Below, one piece after another: positions 51,714 through 62,016 of a stretch of DNA of 64,000 nucleotides (the first letter of the stretch is position 1; each line of letters starts with the position of its first letter). The stretch spans positions 1 to 64,000 of the forward strand of contig JAJEIM010000023.1 of assembly GCA_022827785.1 (NCBI GenBank). The letters are read 5' to 3'. Below the pieces are notes generated by a model, which saw nothing but the letters and a program-made list of their open reading frames with translations, was not told the DNA's origin and did no database searches. Position numbers and translations under genes: made by a program. This DNA is from Acidimicrobiia bacterium. GTDB taxonomy: Bacteria > Actinomycetota > Acidimicrobiia > Spongiisociales > Spongiisociaceae.

Positions 51714-52688
51714 TCACACCGTGGCATTGGTCCCGACCACCACGATGAACAGCCCGAACATTCCCAGCAGGATCGCGCCCTGGGAGCGCCCGAAGCGGGA
51801 TCGGAGGACGGCCATGACCACCACCGTAAAGCCGATCCCCATCATCACCACGTACTCCCATACCCGCCGCTGCCCGACCGGACCGGCGCCGAGTACGCCG
51901 GCCACCCCGACCACCAGAAGGGAGTTGAACAGGTTGGAACCCAGGAGGTTGCCGATGATCAGGTCGTTGGCCTTGCGGCGGGCCGCCGCTATGGCGGTCA
52001 CCAACTCGGGCAGGCTGGTGCCGATGGCGAAGATGGTCACTCCCACGAACCCGTCGGCCAGATTGAAAAGGTCGGCCAGCCGGCTGCCTCCCTCGACGAG
52101 GAGCCACGCCCCCGCCACGATGCCCACCAGCGACACCAACGCCCTGCCCACCTCCGGCGCCGCGCCTCGGCCGGTGTCGCCGGGGTCTCCCTCGGTAGCC
52201 GGATCAGGGGAGGTGTCGGCGAGCCCGGCCCTTACATCGCGCCTCGACCAGTTGACCAGGAACACCGTGACGACGGCCATGCCCGCCACCAGCAGGATGC
52301 CTTCCCAGCGCGCCAGGGCGTTATCCCAGGCCACCGCCATCAGCGCGGCCATGGCCACCAGCGTGACGGCGCCCTCCCGGCGGATGACCCGCAGTTGGCC
52401 GACCACCGGCGAGATGACCGCGGCGACCCCGAGCACCAGCGACAGGTTGGCGGCGTTGGAGCCCACCACGTTGCTCACCGCCTCGGCGAGTTCGCCGCGC
52501 AAAGCCGCCACCGCGCTGACCATCAGCTCGGGCGCGGAGGTTCCGAAACCGATAACGAGCGCTCCTACCAGTACCGGCGAGACCCCCCAGATCCGGGCCA
52601 TGCGCACCGCCGCCACCACGAACGGATCCGCGGATATCCAGAGCAGGACGATGCCGGCAATGATGAGAGCCAGACCCAACCAGAGCAC
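51714..52688 (-). CDS. Calcium/sodium (or proton) exchanger, CaCA/YrbG family
   Basis: A 324-residue membrane antiporter with two inverted repeats of five helices. Each alpha-repeat carries its ion-binding signature: GFGTSAPELMVS in the first and AIGTSLPELVTAI in the second. A charged cytoplasmic loop lies between them (SPDPATEGDPGDTGRGAA). It exports Ca2+ or exchanges cations. GTG start with leaderless promoter geometry. It is divergent from the thiolase gene. Confidence 0.9.
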   Translation of the reverse strand: MLWLGLALIIAGIVLLWISADPFVVAAVRMARIWGVSPVLVGALVIGFGTSAPELMVSAVAALRGELAEAVSNVVGSNAANLSLVLGVAAVISPVVGQLRVIRREGAVTLVAMAALMAVAWDNALARWEGILLVAGMAVVTVFLVNWSRRDVRAGLADTSPDPATEGDPGDTGRGAAPEVGRALVSLVGIVAGAWLLVEGGSRLADLFNLADGFVGVTIFAIGTSLPELVTAIAAARRKANDLIIGNLLGSNLFNSLLVVGVAGVLGAGPVGQRRVWEYVVMMGIGFTVVVMAVLRSRFGRSQGAILLGMFGLFIVVVGTNATV

Positions 52689-52694
52689 CGCCGA

Positions 52695-52700
52695 AGCCTA
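52695..52700 (-). promoter_or_regulatory. -10-like hexamer of a probable leaderless exchanger transcript
   Basis: On the minus strand TAGGCT is followed by six bases and then the exchanger GTG, identical in form to the element before the 29686 gene. Confidence 0.5.
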
Positions 52701-52845
52701 CCGAGCCTGAGTAACCGCTATCCGGGTTGACCCCTCGGGTATGGCGGGTGCTACCTGTACGAGACCCGGTATCTCGCGGGTGGACCGCTAGCGTTAGGCG
52801 GCCTGGAGCCTCCACATCCGAGGCGATCCTCTACGGGGACTGATA

Positions 52846-54054
<1,209 letters not shown>

Positions 54055-54385
54055 TGGTCTGGATCGGGGAGAGAACGCGAAAATCGCGACAATCACACCC
54101 CGCCCGCTGGGCCCTCCCCCGCCGCCACCACCTTTGTCGAGACGCGGCCCGCTGTGCCCTCGGCGGGGCGGCCTCGAACGATTCGATCCCTCACGCGGTC
54201 CGGTCGACGTCGGTGCTGGACCGCTGGTAATTACGGTAATCCAACAACCTATAGCGAGGGTGTGACAGTTTCAACCCCCTTGTCGCCGAACGAAGGTCCG
54301 GGCCGGGAGTCAGGAAGGATCCGGGGTCGGTCCTCCGTTCACCTGGTCATGAGCCCGGCTTGCCAACGACTCGGGACACCGGCCC

Positions 54386-55165
54386 TCAGCCGTTGCGGGC
54401 GTCCCGCCAGTCGAGCCAGTCCTGGACCGCCGATAGGTCGTAGCGGGGTCCGTCGATCACCAGCGTCATCAGGGTGGCCCCGGCCGCCAGGAGCCCGTCG
54501 GCCCGATCGATTTCCTCCACCTCTATGACTTCGATCGAGCGCTCCACCTCGGCCGGGTCACGTCCCGCATCCCGGCACCATTCGTCCAGGATCCGGTTCT
54601 TGCGGGTCAGCGTCTCGGCGCCGCCGAACCCGTGCCAGATGTCGGCGTACCGGCCTGCCAGTCGCATGGTCTGCTTCTCGCCCATACCCCCGATCAGGAT
54701 CGGAATGTCCCGAACCGGGGGAGGGATGAGCCGGCCGAGCCGCTTGGTGATGCGGTACAGACCGGACTCGAAGTCACGGAGCCGGGCGCCGGCGGTTCCG
54801 AACGGGTACTCGTACTCGGCGTAGTCCTTCTCGCACCATCCGGCGCCGAGACCCAGGATGAGTCGACCCTCGCTGATGTGGTCCACGGTGCGGGCCATGT
54901 CGGCCAGCAGGTGGGCATTGCGGTAGGAGTAGCAGGAGACCAGAGGGCCGATCTCGACCCGCTCGGTCACCTCGGCGAACGAGGCCAGCATGGTCCAGCA
55001 TTCGAAGTGGTTCCCGTCCGGATCCCCGTACAGCGGGAAAAAGTGGTCCCAGTTGAGCACCACGTCCACGCCCAACTCCTCGGCCCGGACGGCGGCCGCC
55101 CGTATGTCCCGGTAATCGCCGTGCTGGGGACGAAGTTGCACGCCGATCCTGATGGGGTAGCTCAT
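54386..55165 (-). CDS. LLM-class F420-dependent oxidoreductase (TIGR03560-like)
   Basis: A 259-residue luciferase-like monooxygenase-family protein. RIGVQLRPQHGDY begins the barrel, VVLNWDHFFPLYGDPDG and the LILGLGAGWCEKDYAEYEYPFG segment follow, and PILIGGMGEKQTMRLAGRYADIW ends the core. The overall pattern fits the small actinobacterial F420-dependent subgroup. GGGAGGAG three bases before the ATG supports the start. It lies 16 bases after the selenoprotein gene and is probably co-transcribed. Confidence 0.82.
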   Translation of the reverse strand: MSYPIRIGVQLRPQHGDYRDIRAAAVRAEELGVDVVLNWDHFFPLYGDPDGNHFECWTMLASFAEVTERVEIGPLVSCYSYRNAHLLADMARTVDHISEGRLILGLGAGWCEKDYAEYEYPFGTAGARLRDFESGLYRITKRLGRLIPPPVRDIPILIGGMGEKQTMRLAGRYADIWHGFGGAETLTRKNRILDEWCRDAGRDPAEVERSIEVIEVEEIDRADGLLAAGATLMTLVIDGPRYDLSAVQDWLDWRDARNG

Positions 55166-55181
55166 GGTCTCCTCCCGGTCT

Positions 55182-55817
55182 CTACGGGGATGGAACCCCG
55201 GTCGGGCGCTCGCCGAACTCGGGGTCCTCGGTGCGGGTCCGCTTCAGTTCCCAGAAGCCCGGCACGGTGGTGACCGCAACCAGACCGTCCCAGAGGCGGA
55301 GTGAATCGTCACGGTCCGGCGCCCGGGTTATCACCGGGCCGAACATCCCCACCCGGTCACCTCGGGCGTCTTCCATGGCGATGATCGGGGTGCCCACGTC
55401 ATCGCCCACCAGCGCGAGCCCGGCGTCCATGCGGCGACGGATCTCCTTGTCCCAAGAGCCGTCGCCGAAGGCACGGGCATGGCCGGAGTCGATCCCGATG
55501 GCCGCCAGCACCTCGGCGACATCGAAATCGAACAGGTTCCGGTCGTGGTGGATGTGGGTGCCGAACGCCCAGTAGGTACGGAACACGCCCTCGTTGCCCA
55601 ACTCCGTCCTCACCGACTCCATCACCCGCAGCATGCCGTGGGTGCGGGAGGTGGTCCGGTGGCGATCCGAGCCCGGCTCCGGAGCGTTCTTGAACATCAG
55701 GCTGATGGGCTCCCACTCCACCCGCACGTCCCTGTCCGGCGCAACCTCGTCGACGACCCACCGGGCCGTCACCCAGCACCACGGTCAGAGCGGGTCGACC
55801 CAGAACGAAATATCCAT
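55182..55817 (-). CDS. Selenocysteine-containing Rv2466c/DsbA-like thioredoxin-fold protein (UPWC active site)
   Basis: The family starts with a thioredoxin-fold CPWC site, as in mycothiol-dependent nitroreductase Rv2466c. From the ATG at 55817 the frame reads MDISFWVDPL, then TGA at 55785-55787, then PWCWVTARWVVDEV and a normal family body, 211 residues in all. The TGA sits exactly at the first Cys of the motif. An 8-bp hairpin with a GGU loop begins 14 bases after it. AAGGA seven bases before the ATG supports this start. The gene follows pepN, as in the pepN-Rv2466c neighbourhood of M. tuberculosis. The alternative, a short protein from the GTG at 55772, would lack the active site. Confidence 0.8.
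55752..55770 (-). other. Bacterial SECIS-like hairpin
   Basis: On the coding strand GACGGCCC and GGGTCGTC pair (eight pairs, one G-U) around the loop GGU. The loop begins 22 bases after the TGA codon. A short stem with a GGU-containing loop about 16-37 bases downstream is what bacterial SelB requires. It lies within the coding sequence, as bacterial SECIS elements do. Confidence 0.65.
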
Positions 55818-55893
55818 CCCTGCTTCCTTTCCCATATCGATCCTGACGGTAGCGGGCCCGAGCGACGGATAGTTGGACCCGCATCGAACCGCC

Positions 55894-58443
55894 TCAGTCC
55901 GGGAGGGCCCCGGCCAACGCTCCCGTCTCGCGCTCCCTCATCTCCACCAGGGCGGAGAGGCGCTCCAGCTTCTGCTCCACTGCCTTGGCCGCATGGGGGA
56001 GAGGATTCTCAGCCAGGAAGGCCGCCACCTCGGCCGCCACCTCGGGGTCGGACAGGGCGGGGAGGCCGTCCGCCATGCGCGCCTGGGTCATCGGCGGGGC
56101 GATTTCGAGAATGCCGTCCCAGCGATCCCGGAGCCTTGCCCAGGCATAGGGGCCGGTCACCCGGTTGGCCAGCATCCGGGCCAGAACCCAGCTGGTGTCC
56201 TGGTTGCGGACGGTCCGGTCGACGATGAGCTCGAACGTACGATCCACCGCATCCACGGTATCGAATGCCGCCAGTGCTCGCAGGTGCTTGAGGGACTCCT
56301 GGGGGTTACGGACGGTCCGGTACCGGTCGAGGAACCTCTCGTAGGTCTCGGCGTCCCCGTGTGCGGCGCACACCGAGATGACCGCCCCGGCCACCTCAGG
56401 ATCCACCGAGGCGGGTTCGGCAACCCGCCGCTCGTAGGTGCTCCGGGCCCGCTCCACGACCTCGGGGAGGTTGGCCAGCCGGCCCAGCGAGTCGATCACC
56501 CGCCCTCGCAGGCGGCGCACCAGGTCGGTCTCCCCGGCGGCGGGCGCCCATCCCAGCTGATCGGCCAGGGGGGCGAGGAGGCCCGCCACCCACCTTTCGT
56601 AGCGAGGCCGGGTCTCGGCGGTGACCAGATGGTGCCCGATGGAGGCGATGGCGCCCAGCAGGGATCCCCAGACCGCCTGCTCCTGCTCGTCCCCGAAGGC
56701 GGAGGCCAGGCCCACGAAGGCGGAGACTCCGGATCGGCCCGCCTCGACGAAGGTCCAGGCATCGTCCACCAGCACGAACCGCTCCACCGGATCCAGCAGG
56801 TGGAGCCGGTCCAGGAGCGCATCCAGCAACGGCTCCTCGTATCGCGACCGGTAGAACCCGTGGCCGCCCGCGTTGGCGACCACCCAATCCACCGGTCCGC
56901 CCAGCGGGACGGTGATCCGCGTCCCCTCCACCAGTACGCTGGTCTCGAACGGGTCTCCGCCCGCCATCCCTCGTAGCCGGACCGGGACCTTCCAGGTCCT
57001 GGTATCGGCCGGATCGGGGATCAGAAGGAACCGGCCTTGCTCCAGGGAGACGCCGCCGTCCTCGACGCGGACGGTCAGTTGCGGGTAGCCGCCCTGGAGA
57101 ATCCAGGTGTCCATGATCTCGCCCACCGGGCGACCCGAGGAACCGTCCAGGCTTTCCCACAGGTCACTCGTCTCGGTGTTGCCGTAGGCGTGCCGCCGCA
57201 GGTAGCTCTCGACCCCTGCCCGGAACGGTTCCTCGCCCACGTACTGCTCCATCATCCGGAGCACGGCCGAGCCCTTTCCGTAGGTGATGCCGTCGAACAT
57301 CCCCTCCGCCTGCGCGGGAGAACGCACCTCGAACTCCACCGGCCTCGTGCCGGCCAGCTCGTCGGTCTTGAACGCCCAGGGTCGCTCGGCCGCCGCGAAC
57401 TCCAGCCAGCGCTTCCACTCGGGACGGAAGGCATCGACCGCCTTCATCTCCATGAAGGTGGCGAAGGCCTCGTTGAGCCAGATGCCGTTCCACCACTTCA
57501 TCGTGACCAGATCTCCGAACCACATGTGGGCCAGTTCGTGCCCGATCACGTCCAGGATCCGCATCCTCTCTGCGGAGGTGGCGATCTCCTCGTCGACCAG
57601 GAGCACCGACTCCCGGTAGGTGATGCATCCCAGGTTCTCCATGGCCCCGAAGGCGAAGTCCGGGATCGCCACCATGTCGACTTTGTCGCCGGGGTAGGGG
57701 ATGCCGTAGTAGGTGGCCAGGTAGTCGAGGCAGAACCGGCTGCACTCCAGCGCGAATCCGGTCAGGTGCATCTTCCCCTTGGGGGCGACGATGCGGAGCG
57801 GCACCCCGTCCACGTCGATCGGCGCGGTCGCCTCGAACGGACCCACCACGAAGGCCACCAGATAGGTCGACATCACGATGGTGTCGGCGAACGTGATCGC
57901 CATCCGGCCGTCCCCGAGGGGCACCCGTTCGATCTCGGCGCCGTTCGACACCGCCATCAGGTCCTCCGGGACCACCAGGGTGACCCCGAAGGAGGCCTTG
58001 AAGTCGGGCTCGTCCCAGCACGGGAAGGCGCGGCGGGCGTCGGTGGCCTCGAACTGGGTGGTGGCGATGACCTGCTCGGTCCCGCCCTCGTCCTCGAACG
58101 TGGACCGGTAGAAGCCCCGGAGCTGGTCGTTCAGAACTCCCGTGAACCTGCAGTGGAACTCCCACTGCCCGGCCGATAGGGGCTCGGAGACGCGCAGGTT
58201 GGCCCTCTGCAGTTCCTCGTCATAGCTGACCTCGGCGTCGATCCGGGTGTTGCCGCGGACGAATCGAGCTTGATCGATCCGCAATTCGGCGGCGTTGAGC
58301 ACCACCCGGTCGGTAGGCTTGACCACATCCACTGTGACCACCTCCGACCCGGCGAAGGTGGCGGCATCGAGGTCGGGTTCCATCCGCAATCGGTAGTGGC
58401 GGGGGACGACTCGGCGGGGCAACCGGTAGGGATGGTCGGTCAT
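55894..58443 (-). CDS. pepN: Aminopeptidase N (M1 family)
   Basis: An 849-residue cytosolic zinc aminopeptidase. The substrate-anchoring GAMEN motif is at residues 266-270, and the zinc site is HELAH (302-306) with the third ligand Glu325 in NEAF. The C-terminal ERAP1-like helical domain is complete. The Met of MTDHPYRLPRRVVP was chosen as start because GGAG lies five bases upstream. It releases N-terminal amino acids from peptides, including any imported by the 20075-26058 transporter. The adjacent Rv2466c-like gene matches mycobacterial gene order. Confidence 0.95.
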   Translation of the reverse strand: MTDHPYRLPRRVVPRHYRLRMEPDLDAATFAGSEVVTVDVVKPTDRVVLNAAELRIDQARFVRGNTRIDAEVSYDEELQRANLRVSEPLSAGQWEFHCRFTGVLNDQLRGFYRSTFEDEGGTEQVIATTQFEATDARRAFPCWDEPDFKASFGVTLVVPEDLMAVSNGAEIERVPLGDGRMAITFADTIVMSTYLVAFVVGPFEATAPIDVDGVPLRIVAPKGKMHLTGFALECSRFCLDYLATYYGIPYPGDKVDMVAIPDFAFGAMENLGCITYRESVLLVDEEIATSAERMRILDVIGHELAHMWFGDLVTMKWWNGIWLNEAFATFMEMKAVDAFRPEWKRWLEFAAAERPWAFKTDELAGTRPVEFEVRSPAQAEGMFDGITYGKGSAVLRMMEQYVGEEPFRAGVESYLRRHAYGNTETSDLWESLDGSSGRPVGEIMDTWILQGGYPQLTVRVEDGGVSLEQGRFLLIPDPADTRTWKVPVRLRGMAGGDPFETSVLVEGTRITVPLGGPVDWVVANAGGHGFYRSRYEEPLLDALLDRLHLLDPVERFVLVDDAWTFVEAGRSGVSAFVGLASAFGDEQEQAVWGSLLGAIASIGHHLVTAETRPRYERWVAGLLAPLADQLGWAPAAGETDLVRRLRGRVIDSLGRLANLPEVVERARSTYERRVAEPASVDPEVAGAVISVCAAHGDAETYERFLDRYRTVRNPQESLKHLRALAAFDTVDAVDRTFELIVDRTVRNQDTSWVLARMLANRVTGPYAWARLRDRWDGILEIAPPMTQARMADGLPALSDPEVAAEVAAFLAENPLPHAAKAVEQKLERLSALVEMRERETGALAGALPD

Positions 58444-58592
58444 TGTGACTCCAAGGCTCGGGAATCGGGGAGGGAGATGTCCGAACGCGATACGATCCGA
58501 GGCAGACACCGGCTCGGCATCGCCGCCATGTTAAGCAGCCCCGGGCCCGTGCTCGGTTGGGCTGCCTACCGCTCCTCGGGTGATCAGAGGTG

Positions 58593-59600
58593 ATGGGAAC
58601 CGGCCCGCTCGCTTTCGAGCCCATCCTCGTGCCCAAGCCGTGGGGCGGGCACCGTCTGCCGAAGCTCGGCAAGCCCCTGCCGGACGACCAGCCCGCCGGA
58701 ACCACCTACGGGGAGTCCTGGGAGGTGGCCGACCTTCCCGGCGAAGCCCTGTCGGGGTCCGCCAGGGGCCGGACGCTGGTGGCGGGCGGCGCCCATCGCG
58801 GCAAGAGCCTCCGGCAGTTGGTGGCGGAGATGGGATCCGAGTTGCTGGGCTCAGCGTCGCCCACTCCGGCCGGCGACTTCCCCCTCCTTATCAAGCTGCT
58901 CGACACCGCCGAACATCTATCCATCCAGGTCCATCCGGACGAGGAGTACGTCGGCCGGCGCCATGGATGGTCACCCAAGACCGAATCCTGGTACGTGATC
59001 GACGCCAGGCCCGGCGCCGCCATCTTCAAGGGCTTCCGTCGCGGGGTCACCATGGAGGCCGCGTGGGCCGCAGCCGGAACCTCCGATCTGGCCGAGCTAC
59101 TGCAGCGGATCCCTGTAGGATGGGGCGACTTCCACCACCTTCCGGCCGGGACCGTGCATGCCCTCGGCGCCGGCGTGACCGTTGCCGAGGTCCAGACCCC
59201 GTCGGATACGACCCTCCGCCTCTACGACTGGACGGAGGAGTACCAGCGTTCCGGGCGTCCGCTCCATGTCGAGGACGGCCTCTGGGCGCTGGTCGCCGAG
59301 GATCGGCCGGCCTTCTCGCTCCCACCGATGGACAGCGACGGAAGCCGCCTGCTGGTGTCCACCCCCCATTACTGGATACGCGAGCATCGTCTCGCCTCAG
59401 GGGACAGTCCGGCGCTCGTCCGGGAACCGGAGCTGCGGCTCCTGATGGTCACTCGTGGTTGCGCCGAAGTGGACACCGGCGACAGTGCGGTCCACCAACT
59501 CCGATCGGGCTCGACGGTCCTGGTCCCGGCTGCGCTCGGTCCGTCAGCCTACGTGACGGCTACGGCCGCCACCACCATCCTCGAAATAGGACTGGTGTAG
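58593..59600 (+). CDS. manA: Mannose-6-phosphate isomerase, class I type
   Basis: A 335-residue cupin-fold isomerase interconverting mannose 6-phosphate and fructose 6-phosphate. LVPKPWGGHRLPKLG begins the protein, the zinc site has HLSIQVHPDEEY with His and Glu, and LPAGTVHALGAGVTVAEVQTPSDTTLRLYDW is the conserved core. The length is that of the short bacterial form. AGAGG directly precedes the ATG, and a GTG one codon upstream is possible. Divergent from pepN, convergent with gnd. Confidence 0.9.
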   Translation: MGTGPLAFEPILVPKPWGGHRLPKLGKPLPDDQPAGTTYGESWEVADLPGEALSGSARGRTLVAGGAHRGKSLRQLVAEMGSELLGSASPTPAGDFPLLIKLLDTAEHLSIQVHPDEEYVGRRHGWSPKTESWYVIDARPGAAIFKGFRRGVTMEAAWAAAGTSDLAELLQRIPVGWGDFHHLPAGTVHALGAGVTVAEVQTPSDTTLRLYDWTEEYQRSGRPLHVEDGLWALVAEDRPAFSLPPMDSDGSRLLVSTPHYWIREHRLASGDSPALVREPELRLLMVTRGCAEVDTGDSAVHQLRSGSTVLVPAALGPSAYVTATAATTILEIGLV

Positions 59601-59617
59601 CTACCTTCTGGAAGCCC

Positions 59618-59639
59618 GCTTGCCACGCGTGCGGCAGGC
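59618..59639. terminator. Bidirectional hairpin between manA and gnd
   Basis: GCTTGCC pairs with GGCAGGC (one T-G) around an internal CACGCGTG palindrome in the 99-base convergent gap. No T-run is present. Confidence 0.45.
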
Positions 59640-59699
59640 TGCCATGGAGCCCACTGTCCGGTACTCGGCTGAGACCTAGCCGGCCATGCCGGGACGCTC

Positions 59700-61145
59700 C
59701 TAGGTTGCGGCGCCTCCGGGGCGGGTCCAGTCGGTGTGGAAGAACTCGCCGCGGGGGCGGTCGATACGTTCGTAGGTGTGGGCGCCGAAGTAGTCGCGCT
59801 GGGCCTGGATGAGGTTGGCCGGGAGGCGCTCGGAACGGTAGGCGTCGTAGAAGGCCAGCGCAGACGAGTAGGCCGGCACGGGGATTCCGGCTCCGACCGC
59901 CGCGGTCACGACCCTGCGCCATCCTGAGTCGGCCTTGCGGAGGGCATCCGTGAAGAAGCCGTCCAGGAGGAGGCTGGGGAGATCGGGCCGCCGGGCGAAC
60001 GCGGCGGTGATGTCGTCCAGGAACGCGGCCCGGATGATGCATCCCTCCCGCCACAGCTGGGCGATCCGCCCGTAATCGAGGTCCCAGCCGTACTCGCCGC
60101 CCGCCGCACCGAGCAACATGAAGCCCTGGGCGTACGAGACGATCTTCGAGGCGTAAAGGGCGTCGTGGATGGCGTCGACGAAGTCGTCACCCCATTCTTG
60201 GCCTGCCACACCCGACTCGTCCACGGCCGATCCGAGGACGCCGGCCGCCTCGATCCGCTGGTCGAGGAGAGCCGACACCACCCGGGCATAGACAGCCTCG
60301 GCCACCAGGGTCATCGGGTAGCCGAGGTCGAGCGAGGAGATGACCGTCCACTTCCCGGTCCCCTTCTGCCCGGCGGCGTCCAGGATGACCTCCAGGGTCG
60401 GGTCGCCTTGCTCGTCCGTGTGGCCGAGGATGTCTGCGGTGATGTCTATCAGGTACGAGTCGAGCAGACCGTCACCCCATCGGCGGAACACGGCAGCCAT
60501 GTCCGCATGGGACATGCCAAGCCCAACCTTCATCAGGTGGTAGGCCTCCGCGATCACCTGCATGTCGCCGTACTCGATGCCGTTGTGCACCATCTTGGTG
60601 TAGTGGCCCGCACCGTCGGGGCCCACCCAGTCGCAGCACGGCGTCCCGTCCGCCACCTTGGCGGCGATGTCCTGCAGGATGCCTTTGACGTGGGGCCAGG
60701 CGCCCGGGTCCCCGCCGGGCATGATCGACGGGCCGTGGCGGGCGCCCTCCTCCCCCCCGGAGATGCCGGCTCCGATGAACCGCAGGCCCCTCTCCTTGAG
60801 GTCCATGGTCCGCCGGATCGAGTCCTCGAAATACGAGTTTCCCCCGTCGATGATGATGTCGCCCTCGTCCAGGAGGGGAACCAGTTGGTTGACGATGGCG
60901 TCAACGGGGCCGCCCGCCTTGACCATCAGCATCACCCGGCGGGGTCTGGTGAGGCAGTTCACGAACTCCTCGATCGTCTCTGTCCCGATCACTCCCGTGC
61001 CTCTGGCCGGCCCGTCGAGGAATTCGGTGGTGCGGGCGGTGGTCCGGTTGTAGACGGCCACGGTGTACCCGTGGTCGGCCATATTGAGTACCAGGTTCTG
61101 ACCCATGACGGCCAGCCCGATCAGTCCGATGTCAGCAGTTCTCAC
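59700..61145 (-). CDS. gnd: 6-phosphogluconate dehydrogenase, decarboxylating
   Basis: A 481-residue pentose-phosphate-pathway enzyme making ribulose 5-phosphate, CO2 and NAD(P)H. The cofactor motif is GLAVMGQNLVLNMADHGYTVAVYNRT; the Arg-Thr after Asn suggests NADP preference. IIDGGNSYFEDS, the ISGGEEGARHGPSIMPGG signature, catalytic Lys in HYTKMVHNGIEYGDMQ, and GTGKWT are all present. GTG start with GAGGGG upstream. Full-length form of the dimeric enzyme. Confidence 0.96.
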   Translation of the reverse strand: MRTADIGLIGLAVMGQNLVLNMADHGYTVAVYNRTTARTTEFLDGPARGTGVIGTETIEEFVNCLTRPRRVMLMVKAGGPVDAIVNQLVPLLDEGDIIIDGGNSYFEDSIRRTMDLKERGLRFIGAGISGGEEGARHGPSIMPGGDPGAWPHVKGILQDIAAKVADGTPCCDWVGPDGAGHYTKMVHNGIEYGDMQVIAEAYHLMKVGLGMSHADMAAVFRRWGDGLLDSYLIDITADILGHTDEQGDPTLEVILDAAGQKGTGKWTVISSLDLGYPMTLVAEAVYARVVSALLDQRIEAAGVLGSAVDESGVAGQEWGDDFVDAIHDALYASKIVSYAQGFMLLGAAGGEYGWDLDYGRIAQLWREGCIIRAAFLDDITAAFARRPDLPSLLLDGFFTDALRKADSGWRRVVTAAVGAGIPVPAYSSALAFYDAYRSERLPANLIQAQRDYFGAHTYERIDRPRGEFFHTDWTRPGGAAT

Positions 61146-61172
61146 CTGTCCCCTCGGTCAGCAGGCCCGAAT

Positions 61173-61904
61173 CTAACGGGATGTTCCGTGTTCGCCCGAT
61201 CCGATACCGGAGGAGAGCGGGTTCAGGTCTCCATCGACCAGGTAGCGGACCAACACGAAGGCCACGCCCGTCCCGACCAGCTGCATGATGATGAAGCCGG
61301 GTGCGGAGGCGGGCGCGATCCCGGCGAAGGTGTCCGAGAACATCCGGGCGATGGTGACAGCCGGGTTGGCGAAGCTGGTCGAGGAGGTGAAGAAGTAGGC
61401 GCCGCCGATGTACATGCCCACCGCCGGCGCCACGAAGCCGGCGCCGGCACCGCCCGGGCGTGCGATCAGGAAGATCACCATCAGCAGTCCGAGCGTGGCG
61501 ACGACCTCGCCCAGGAGCTGCCCGGCGCCGCCCCGAGATGTCTGGGACCAGTCCACCGCGTCGAGCTCGAACATGAGGTTGGCGAGGATGGCGCCGAAGA
61601 TCCCGCCGATCACCTGGGCCCCCGCATAGGCGGCGGCCTCCCGGACCGGGCGCCTGCCCATCAGCGTGTCCATCAGGGTCACGCACGGGTTGAAATGGGC
61701 TCCGGAGATGGGGCCGAACGACCAGATCAGCATCGCCAGAGCGAAGGCGGTCACCACCGCCGCCTCGAACAGCTGGAGTCCCGGGTCCGAGGGGCTCAGG
61801 CGCTGGGCCGCGATGCCCCCGCCCACCACCGCCACCAGAAGGAAGGCCGTACCCACGCCCTCGGCCAGCAGACGTCTGCTCAGGGTGGGGGTTGCCGTGT
61901 CCAT
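61173..61904 (-). CDS. MIP-family aquaporin/aquaglyceroporin (possible AqpS-type arsenite channel)
   Basis: A 243-residue six-helix channel with two half-helices. The first selectivity box is FNPCVTL (NPC instead of NPA) and the second is FANPAVTIAR. The divergent arsenate reductase gene 112 bases away matches the known aqpS-arsC arrangement, in which the channel lets arsenite leave the cell. Water or glycerol transport remains possible. Confidence 0.82.
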   Translation of the reverse strand: MDTATPTLSRRLLAEGVGTAFLLVAVVGGGIAAQRLSPSDPGLQLFEAAVVTAFALAMLIWSFGPISGAHFNPCVTLMDTLMGRRPVREAAAYAGAQVIGGIFGAILANLMFELDAVDWSQTSRGGAGQLLGEVVATLGLLMVIFLIARPGGAGAGFVAPAVGMYIGGAYFFTSSTSFANPAVTIARMFSDTFAGIAPASAPGFIIMQLVGTGVAFVLVRYLVDGDLNPLSSGIGSGEHGTSR

Positions 61905-61910
61905 GGGGGC

Positions 61911-61916
61911 AATGTA
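61911..61916 (-). promoter_or_regulatory. -10-like hexamer of a probable leaderless aquaporin transcript
   Basis: TACATT on the minus strand is followed by six bases (GCCCCC) and the ATG at 61904. No Shine-Dalgarno box is present. Confidence 0.5.
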
Positions 61917-62004
61917 GATGCCCTTGACCCTCCTCGTTGGCCATTGCCGACCCCCTTTGGACGGATCTTCTCCATGACTTCACCGCTCGTTCAGGCTCGG
62001 GCCA

Positions 62005-62010
62005 TAGACT
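62005..62010 (+). promoter_or_regulatory. -10-like hexamer of a probable leaderless arsC transcript
   Basis: TAGACT is followed by six bases (CATCCC) and the ATG at 62017. Together with the aquaporin element it forms a divergent leaderless pair. No ArsR gene or clear ArsR box was seen. Confidence 0.5.
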
Positions 62011-62016
62011 CATCCC

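Noticed and set aside
55182-55772. Short 196-codon protein starting at GTG 55772
   Set aside because: It would begin after the active site, has no ribosome binding site, and ignores the matching upstream codons on the other side of the TGA.
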